From: Deltaproteobacteria bacterium
GTDB taxonomy: Bacteria; Desulfobacterota; Syntrophia; Syntrophales; Smithellaceae
Length of the DNA stretch: 12,187 nucleotides
Direction of reading: 5' to 3'
NCBI GenBank assembly: GCA_019136325.1
Contig: JAGVUJ010000181.1
Span: 1-12,187, forward strand
The notes beneath the pieces were generated by a model. The model ran no database searches. It was not told where the DNA came from and saw only the letters and a list, made by a program, of their open reading frames with translations. The translations under genes were made by a program, and so were the position numbers. Positions 7,191 to 12,187 of this stretch are shown piece after piece; positions within the stretch are counted from its first letter, which is position 1, and every line of letters begins with the position of its first letter.

Positions 7191-8108
7191 GTGACTGAAA
7201 AATTAAGCTGGCCTCTTAATCTGGCATGGTTTTATATTCAACGAAAAGTCGGGAGGCGTCAAATACCACTTCTGGCGAGTTTTAAGCTGACGTATCGGTG
7301 CAACCTGGCCTGCCGGGGATGTCCTTTTCATCGGCACGCCGGCGGGAATAACATCCACATGTCCCGGGACACGGCCATCGCATCGCTGGAATCGTTACAC
7401 AGGCTCGGCGCCCGCCTGATCGTTTTTGAAGGAGGAGAACCGCTGTTGTGGAAGGACGGATCATACCGTCTTCACGACCTCGTTCTTCATGCCAGAAAAA
7501 AATTTCTCCGCGTGGCGGTGACAACCAACGGCACACATCCTCTGGATGTCCCCGCCCATACAATCTGGGTGAGCCTGGACGGCTCGAAAGAGACTCACAA
7601 CGACCTGCGAAGCGATTCTTTTGACCGGGTTTGTTTCAATATTAAAGCCAGCCGTCATCCGCGTGTTTTTATTCATTGCACCCTGAACCGCCGCAACTGG
7701 CGTGATTTGGATTCACTGGCCAAGTTCGTCAAGGCAAATCCCGGATTAAAAGGAATGACCGTTCAGTTCTTTTACCCTTATCATCAGGGAGAAGACGATC
7801 TCTCGCTGTCACCGGAAGAACGCCGCGCCGCCGTCGAAAAACTGCTTCAGCTGAAAAAATCGGGATTGCCGATTTTGAATTCGGCGGGCAGGCTTAAAGC
7901 AATGATTGACAATCACTGGTCCTGTCATGACGATATACTGATCAATGTGGATCCGGACGGAACCGTTACCCGGGGGTGTTATGTCAAAAGCCGCGGTAAA
8001 ATCAATTGCCGGGCTTGTGGATTCACACCGGTGGCCGAAGCATCGGGCGCGCTGGATTTTCTGCCGGGATCGCTTTATGCAGGATGGCGGTTGTTTTTGA
8101 AATCCTGA
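7191..8108 (+). CDS. Radical SAM protein with C-terminal extra cysteine motif (SPASM/twitch-like)
   Basis: 305 residues. The radical SAM [4Fe-4S] site is C37-x3-C41-x2-C44 (YRCNLACRGCPF), followed by the SAM-binding GGEP motif at 81-84, a TTNGT strand (111-115) and VSLDG (127-131), all in family order within one TIM-barrel-like domain. After it come C245, C263 in RGCYVK, and C273-x2-C276-G, a layout resembling the shortened SPASM or twitch domains that hold an auxiliary iron-sulfur cluster in peptide- and cofactor-modifying members. The substrate cannot be told: no precursor peptide, sugar or cofactor gene sits beside it. The start is GTG at 7191. An in-frame TAA two codons upstream rules out a longer protein, and the ribosome-binding sequence (TTGAGTGA) is weak and distant. 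It is transcribed alone from its own promoter and converges on the TPR protein gene. Confidence 0.85.
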   Translation: MTEKLSWPLNLAWFYIQRKVGRRQIPLLASFKLTYRCNLACRGCPFHRHAGGNNIHMSRDTAIASLESLHRLGARLIVFEGGEPLLWKDGSYRLHDLVLHARKKFLRVAVTTNGTHPLDVPAHTIWVSLDGSKETHNDLRSDSFDRVCFNIKASRHPRVFIHCTLNRRNWRDLDSLAKFVKANPGLKGMTVQFFYPYHQGEDDLSLSPEERRAAVEKLLQLKKSGLPILNSAGRLKAMIDNHWSCHDDILINVDPDGTVTRGCYVKSRGKINCRACGFTPVAEASGALDFLPGSLYAGWRLFLKS

Positions 8109-8218
8109 TCATAAGGCTGGTGGGAAACGTTAAAGACGACTTCGATTTCTAATGAAAAGAGACGCGTCGAGAATTATTTCAAAGAGAATCACCCTCTGTC
8201 AAAAATAACATTCGGCCA

Positions 8219-10279
8219 TCAATGACAATATCCCTTGCTTTTCGCTTGTTCCAGGATTTCACAACGTCCCCGTTCACAAGCCTTGCGAACATCGACACAG
8301 CCCGGTTCCGGATAACCGTGCATCAAGTAAATCGCGCCCCGATAGCTGTAGGCTTCGGCATAATCAGGTTTCAGTCGGATCGCCGTATTAAACTCTTCAA
8401 AAGCTTCGCGGTAACGGCGCAACTCGGTATAGGCCACGCCCCGGTTGTAATAAACACGGAAATCACCCGGGACAAGCGTTAAGGCTCGTTGAAAATCGTC
8501 AAGGGCATTTTGATACTGCCCGAGACCGGCGTAACTAATCCCTCTGTTTTTGTAAACATCCGCATCAAGAGGATTCATACGGGCGGCTATATGAAAGTTC
8601 TCCAGCGCGAGCTGATGCAGGCCCATTTTCGCGTAGGTCAACCCCCTGTTTTTGTAAGCTCTGATGTCATGACGATCCAGCCTGACGGCCCGATTAAAAT
8701 CTTCAATCGCTTTTTCATACTGTCCCCGTTTATCGTGGACAAGGCCCCGGTAATTGTAAGCCCGCACATGATCAGACGTAACGGGAACCATGCCGATTGC
8801 TTTATCGTAGTAATCGATGGCTTCCTGAAATTTTTCCTGTTTTGCATACGCAACACCGAGATGCACATAGATAAGCTGACGGAGTTTATTTTCCGCAACG
8901 CCCATTTTATTATAGGCCATTATCGGACCGGTTGTTTCCGGAATCATCTTCATTGCCTTATGATAATAATGAATGGCCTCTTCAATTTTTCCATCATTGG
9001 CCAGCGCCACACCGTAATTGATCTGAGCCAGAGCATTTTCCTGATTGACGCGTGAAGCATGGCCGAAAAGTTTGATGCTGTTCTGCCAGAAACCGCATTG
9101 ATGCCAGGTTAAAACCGCCAGCAGCGCAACAAACGTCATCCCCGCAGGCAGGATGAAATTTTTTCTGATCTTTCCACGGTCGACACACAAACGAACTCCC
9201 CAGGCAACGAGGATGGCGATTCCGATGGAGGGCAGATAAAGATAACGATCAGCCATCGCGTTATTGCCTGCGGGAATAATGCCGATGACCGGCGTCATCG
9301 TTACCAGACACCAAAACCATCCGACAAAAAAATAGGGATGACGTTTCCTGAGGAAAATGCACGCCAGGCTGACGGCCAGAACAAGCAACACTGTCGTAAC
9401 AATTTGCCAGACCGGAGCCTGACCGTAAAACGGATAGCAAACAGCCAGATCATACGGCCAGAAGACCTTCTTCAGATAAACAACAAACGCAATAATCGCG
9501 TTGATGATTCTCGATTCCAGTGAAAACGGCCATCCGTCTATGGGAAACTTCGGCTGCGCGTAAATGGTGATGAGGGAGAAAACCGCCGAGAGGAAGAAGA
9601 AAGGCAGCTTTTCTTTCAACTGCAATAAAAACACGTTTTGCCTGTGCAATGCAAAACGTTTCAGCGGCCAGTAATCCAGAAGGATCATGATAACCGGCAG
9701 GCTCACCGTCAGTGGCTTGCTCATCAGACCGCACATGAAACAGAAGAGCGCCAGCGCATATCTTCCGGCTGCCGGTTTTTCGGTGTAATGGATATAAAAA
9801 CGCAACGTCAGCATCCAGAAAAAGACGCTTAATACATCTTTGCGCTCGGCTATCCAGGCAACAGACTCCACCCGCAAAGGATGTAGAGCGAAAAAAGCGG
9901 CAACAAAGACGCTCGGCCAGAAAGCCCCGGTCGTCCGTTGAAACATCCCAAACAGCAGCAATGCGCTGATCATATGAAGCAATAAATTCGTAAGATGATA
10001 CCCGCCGGCATTTAAACCGCATAATTCATAATCGAGCATCAGCGAAAGCCACGTCAGGGGATGCCAGAATTCGGCATACATGGTGGTCAAGGCCCAGCGG
10101 ATTCCATCAAGCGTCAGGCCGGCACGGACATAATTGTTTTCGGTAACATAAACATTATCGTCAATATTGACGAAATCGAATTGATACACCTGCGCATAAA
10201 CGGCAAGCATTACAACCGACAAAACGATATAGAAAATAATATTGCGTCCGGATGAACTGATATTTATTTTATTTGACAT
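8219..10279 (-). CDS. TMTC-like polytopic membrane protein with C-terminal TPR repeats (putative protein O-mannosyltransferase/GT-C)
   Basis: 686 residues. The first 400 or so form a multi-pass membrane domain like GT-C glycosyltransferases: the acidic pair D40-D41 in FVNIDDNVYV in the first external loop (the usual catalytic or metal-binding place), FWHPLTWLSLMLDYEL (71-86), HPLRVESVAWIAERKDVLS (133-151) and ADRYLYLPSIG (343-353). This set is shared by bacterial relatives of the eukaryotic TMTC O-mannosyltransferases. The last 270 residues hold about six or seven TPR repeats, several recognisable by YNRG, YKNRG or YYNRG openings and AIxxF/AL helix ends, probably facing the periplasm. It likely transfers sugar from a lipid donor to proteins, but the substrate is unknown. 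The ATG at 10279 has only a weak AGG upstream. No glycan-synthesis genes lie nearby, as is often the case for this family. Confidence 0.82.
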   Translation of the reverse strand: MSNKINISSSGRNIIFYIVLSVVMLAVYAQVYQFDFVNIDDNVYVTENNYVRAGLTLDGIRWALTTMYAEFWHPLTWLSLMLDYELCGLNAGGYHLTNLLLHMISALLLFGMFQRTTGAFWPSVFVAAFFALHPLRVESVAWIAERKDVLSVFFWMLTLRFYIHYTEKPAAGRYALALFCFMCGLMSKPLTVSLPVIMILLDYWPLKRFALHRQNVFLLQLKEKLPFFFLSAVFSLITIYAQPKFPIDGWPFSLESRIINAIIAFVVYLKKVFWPYDLAVCYPFYGQAPVWQIVTTVLLVLAVSLACIFLRKRHPYFFVGWFWCLVTMTPVIGIIPAGNNAMADRYLYLPSIGIAILVAWGVRLCVDRGKIRKNFILPAGMTFVALLAVLTWHQCGFWQNSIKLFGHASRVNQENALAQINYGVALANDGKIEEAIHYYHKAMKMIPETTGPIMAYNKMGVAENKLRQLIYVHLGVAYAKQEKFQEAIDYYDKAIGMVPVTSDHVRAYNYRGLVHDKRGQYEKAIEDFNRAVRLDRHDIRAYKNRGLTYAKMGLHQLALENFHIAARMNPLDADVYKNRGISYAGLGQYQNALDDFQRALTLVPGDFRVYYNRGVAYTELRRYREAFEEFNTAIRLKPDYAEAYSYRGAIYLMHGYPEPGCVDVRKACERGRCEILEQAKSKGYCH

Positions 10280-10538
10280 ATCGGCCTGATTGGATTTCCT
10301 GTATCATATGCCGATTGATAGTTCACCCATTTTTTGGTCGCTATGATCAAAAAATATGAGCTTTTTCAATAAAAGCATCAGCGCATATCCGAATGAATTT
10401 GCATTGATCAGCAGTATAGTCTTCACGTTCTTTGCAAGGATTGCAGCCACAAATTCCATAAAGGATTTAGAAGAATATTCCGGACGACGTAGGTTTCGAA
10501 TGCAATGCGACTGCGTTGCATCGGCAAATGCATTAAAA
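10280..10538. other. Non-coding gap upstream of the TPR protein gene
   Basis: No gene with family resemblance or a good ribosome-binding site was found on either strand here. It must hold the promoter of the TPR protein gene, but I see no convincing -35/-10 pair. Two hairpin-forming stretches are visible: ATTTTTTG (10329-10336) against CAAAAAAT (10348-10355), and a 9-bp near-perfect stem ATGCAATGC (10500-10508) against GCGTTGCAT (10513-10521). The sequence may include decayed DNA continuous with the pseudogene to its right. Confidence 0.45.
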
Positions 10539-10564
10539 GATGGCAGAGTGTCTTCTCCGCCATC
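10535..10564 (-). terminator. Intrinsic terminator of the acyl-CoA ligase/amidohydrolase transcript
   Basis: On the minus strand GATGGCGGAG pairs with CTCTGCCATC (10-bp stem with one G-T pair, loop of 6 bases, 10539-10564), followed directly by TTTT. It starts 10 bases after the stop codon of the dehydrogenase remnant, the expected place for the operon's end. Confidence 0.65.
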
Positions 10565-10573
10565 GCCGCAAGA

Positions 10574-10758
10574 TTAAATCGTTATGCCCTGCCTATTGAG
10601 CGATGCCGTATGGCCGCCGTCCGCGGGAAGCGCCCGTCCCGTCATAAAACGTTCATCAGCTCCGGCCAGATGGCCGTATTGACCATTGCATCCGATTGTT
10701 GCTCCCGCATATTTTGCGGTTCGCTGATTTTTTGTATATTGCTCTCTTCATCATTTTT
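10574..10758 (-). pseudogene. Frameshifted C-terminal remnant of a short-chain dehydrogenase/reductase
   Basis: Just after the amidohydrolase, one frame reads KISEPQNMREQQSDAMV then NTAIW and soon stops. A second frame, picked up at the same point, reads LAGADERFMTGRALPADGG then HTASLNRQGITI and stops at 10574-10576. Joined, NTAIW + LAGADERFMTGRALPADGG is the well-known end of short-chain dehydrogenases (the usual pattern is AIWLA.DE..FMTG.ALPVDGG). The break lies at about 10663-10675. Restoring one extra TGGC would put both parts in one frame, so loss of one copy of a tandem TGGC is a simple explanation. The N-terminal two thirds (Rossmann TGxxxGxG, YxxxK) are absent, since the amidohydrolase begins where they should be. 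It is a relic with no start codon or function expected. Identification rests on motif recognition alone. Confidence 0.6.
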
Positions 10759-10759
10759 A

Positions 10760-11629
10760 TTACAGCCCGACAACATCTGCGAAGTTTCTTCCAAGAAGTT
10801 TTTCCCTTATCGTGATATCTGAAAATATGCTTTCAATTCTGCGCTTGATAAATCCGTAATCGTATTGATGATCGGATCCGTGAAAGCCGAACGGACCGTC
10901 CGTGCCGAAAAAAAGTCTTTCCGCACCGAACATATCCACCACCTGGCGGGTTGCTTTCCCGCTGGTATAGGTTGTCTGCGACAGATCCATGGACACATTT
11001 TTCAGATCCTGAATCTTTTTCCACGTGTCCGAATAACAGGGGAAAGCGGCATGGGCCAGAATGAGTTTCAGGTCCGGTACTTTTTTGAGCAGCGCTTCAT
11101 AATTCCCTTCTTCGCCAAATCCCGCGTGAATCAGAAGAGGTTTGCCGGTTTTGACCAGCCTTGCGGCAACCGGTGCGAGTTCCACCGGAGCAAAGTGATG
11201 CCAGAACGGATGCGCCTTGACACCGATGAATCCTTTTGCGTCCTTGTATTTCTCAAACTCCTCGACCTGATTTTTCCTGCCCCGGGGATTCACGAAGATC
11301 CAGCCGAAAAACTTATCCGGATATTTATTCACCGTATTGAATACCTTCTCGTTGTCCGGATCGGTTTCCAGAGGACATGATTTTCCCATGATCTTGATAT
11401 CGCCACGATCGGTAAAATTATTGATAAAAAGCTTTCCCAGCCCTCTGGAGGGGGCATGCTCCAGAAGGATCTGAAGCATGCCTATCAGAAGCCGGGGAGG
11501 CTCTGTAAATGGTCCTATGATGCTGCCCATGAGAGCCACCTTGTCGATTCCTGCTTTTTGCATTTCGGCAATCAGACGGTCAACCGAGAAAACTCTTTCT
11601 TCCAGATGATAGTGACAATCAATAATCAT
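10760..11629 (-). CDS. Amidohydrolase_2-family metal-dependent hydrolase/decarboxylase
   Basis: 289 residues forming an amidohydrolase TIM barrel. The metal-binding D4-x-H6-x-H8 sits at the very N-terminus (MIIDCHYH). Other expected ligands follow in order: KAH at 138-140, LLIHAG with H168, LAHAAFP with H193, and FGTDGPFG with D244. This is the pattern of the amidohydrolase_2 group, which includes ACMSD-like decarboxylases and many uncharacterised hydrolases of carboxylic acids or lactones. The length is normal. A strong AAAGGAGA ribosome-binding sequence precedes the ATG at 11629. It begins 39 bases after the acyl-CoA ligase gene on the same strand, so the two are probably co-transcribed. 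That pairing, and the dehydrogenase remnant after it, suggests a role in breaking down or modifying a carboxylic acid or CoA-ester, but the substrate cannot be told. Confidence 0.88.
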   Translation of the reverse strand: MIIDCHYHLEERVFSVDRLIAEMQKAGIDKVALMGSIIGPFTEPPRLLIGMLQILLEHAPSRGLGKLFINNFTDRGDIKIMGKSCPLETDPDNEKVFNTVNKYPDKFFGWIFVNPRGRKNQVEEFEKYKDAKGFIGVKAHPFWHHFAPVELAPVAARLVKTGKPLLIHAGFGEEGNYEALLKKVPDLKLILAHAAFPCYSDTWKKIQDLKNVSMDLSQTTYTSGKATRQVVDMFGAERLFFGTDGPFGFHGSDHQYDYGFIKRRIESIFSDITIREKLLGRNFADVVGL

Positions 11630-11668
11630 ACTCTTTCTCCTTTGCCTGTTTGTCTGAGCAGAATTTAT

Positions 11669-12187
11669 TTATTGATTGGGTTTGCTGTACATCTCCTCAA
11701 TCTGTTGCTGATATTTTTCATTGACGACCCGGCGCTTGATTTTCATGGTCGGTGTCAGTTCGCCGGAGGCAACATCAAAAGCGCGGTTGAGAATCGTAAA
11801 ATATTTTATCTGTTCGTAACGCGCCAGCGTGGCATTGACATGATCGACTTCCTTCGTGATGAGCGCCCGGATATCCGGATGATTGGCCAGATCCTCCTGT
11901 GAAGCGCAGGTGATGCCTTTATCCCTGGCATAGCGTTTCAGGCTTTCAAAATCCGGGATGATAAAAGCCGTCAGATACTTGCGTCCGTCGCCGATTAGAC
12001 AGGCCTGATCAATGTACGGTCTTTCAATCAGGGCCACTTCGATCGGGTGCGGAGCCACATTCTTGCCGCCGGAGGTGACAAACAGCTCCTTCTTGCGGTC
12101 GGTGATTTGCAGAAAGCCTTCCTCGTCCGCCACACCGATATCGCCGGTCATGAAAAATCCATCGGGCGTAAAGGCATCCGCGGTATC
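11669..12187 (-). CDS. AMP-forming long-chain acyl-CoA ligase, C-terminal part (cut by window edge)
   Basis: The gene enters from the right edge already in frame, so only its last 172 residues are seen. These hold the C-terminal end of an adenylate-forming enzyme: FFMTGDIG with the conserved GD, then ITDRKKELFVTSGGKNVAPHP (the hinge and A8 region of long-chain acyl-CoA ligases), PDFESLKRYA, and finally GELTPTMKIKRR containing the catalytic lysine (A10). These features and the NVAPHPIE spelling match FAA1/FadD15-type ligases, which activate long fatty acids to CoA thioesters with ATP. An internal ATG at 12149-12151 is not the start, because the frame stays open and family-like upstream of it to the window edge. 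The amidohydrolase gene follows 39 bases downstream. Confidence 0.93.
   Translation of the reverse strand, partial: DTADAFTPDGFFMTGDIGVADEEGFLQITDRKKELFVTSGGKNVAPHPIEVALIERPYIDQACLIGDGRKYLTAFIIPDFESLKRYARDKGITCASQEDLANHPDIRALITKEVDHVNATLARYEQIKYFTILNRAFDVASGELTPTMKIKRRVVNEKYQQQIEEMYSKPNQ

Noticed and set aside
10329..10355. ATTTTTTG/CAAAAAAT inverted repeat as a terminator or operator
   Set aside because: The stem is A-T rich and weak, and its position fits no gene end; it could be chance in AT-rich DNA.
10356..10577. Plus-strand frame of 73 codons in the gap upstream of the TPR protein gene
   Set aside because: It shows no ribosome-binding site or family resemblance, and it spans both the 9-bp hairpin and the terminator stem.
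10641..10776. Possible small lipoprotein starting MLSGC overlapping the end of the amidohydrolase
   Set aside because: There is no hydrophobic signal segment before the cysteine; the frame is better explained as part of the dehydrogenase remnant.
12116..12151. ATG at 12149-12151 as the start of a short ligase-like protein
   Set aside because: The frame remains open and family-like upstream to the window edge (DTADAFTPDGFF), so it is an internal methionine.

Overview
The window looks like a chromosomal segment from an anaerobic, Gram-negative bacterium. Oxygen and peroxide defence is built from rubredoxin, rubrerythrin and a flavodiiron protein. An outer-membrane MipA/OmpV-type barrel shows the outer membrane. 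The long TPR/O-mannosyltransferase-like membrane protein and the acyl-CoA ligase/amidohydrolase pair are typical of Desulfobacterota (Deltaproteobacteria, perhaps Syntrophia-like). That placement is an inference from gene content; no rRNA or other taxonomic marker is present.

Left edge (1-769): the N-terminal receiver domain of an NtrC/AtoC-like response regulator runs off the left end on the minus strand. Divergent from it, on the plus strand, is a canonical sigma-54 promoter (525-540). No co-directional gene follows it; instead there is a strong intrinsic terminator about 60 bases after the predicted start. Upstream, at enhancer distance, lies a cluster of TATCCA/TGGATA half-sites that includes a perfect 20-bp palindrome. 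The simplest reading is a sigma-54-dependent small RNA of about 90 nt, activated through that site cluster and possibly by the neighbouring regulator. The layout recalls luxO-qrr and glrR-glmY. This is the most interesting item in the window.

770-6900, all minus strand, in transcription order: flavodiiron protein, rubredoxin, an imperfect palindromic repeat element, rubrerythrin, a MipA/OmpV-like outer-membrane protein, a four-helix YvlD-type membrane protein, and mutS. The first three genes form an oxygen-reducing and peroxide-reducing set in which rubredoxin can carry electrons to the two diiron enzymes. The last two genes overlap and are probably translationally coupled. A bidirectional terminator at 604-637 would end this transcript and also the small RNA.

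6901-8108: a divergent control region holds a good sigma-70 promoter on each strand and a perfect 16-bp palindrome. It is followed on the plus strand by a single radical SAM enzyme with extra C-terminal cysteines.

8219-10279 (minus): a polytopic TMTC-like membrane protein with C-terminal TPR repeats.

10280-12187 (minus): the 3' end of a long-chain acyl-CoA ligase gene (cut by the window edge), an amidohydrolase_2-family gene, then a frameshifted remnant of a short-chain dehydrogenase C-terminus and an intrinsic terminator. This looks like the decayed end of a fatty-acid or CoA-ester metabolism operon.
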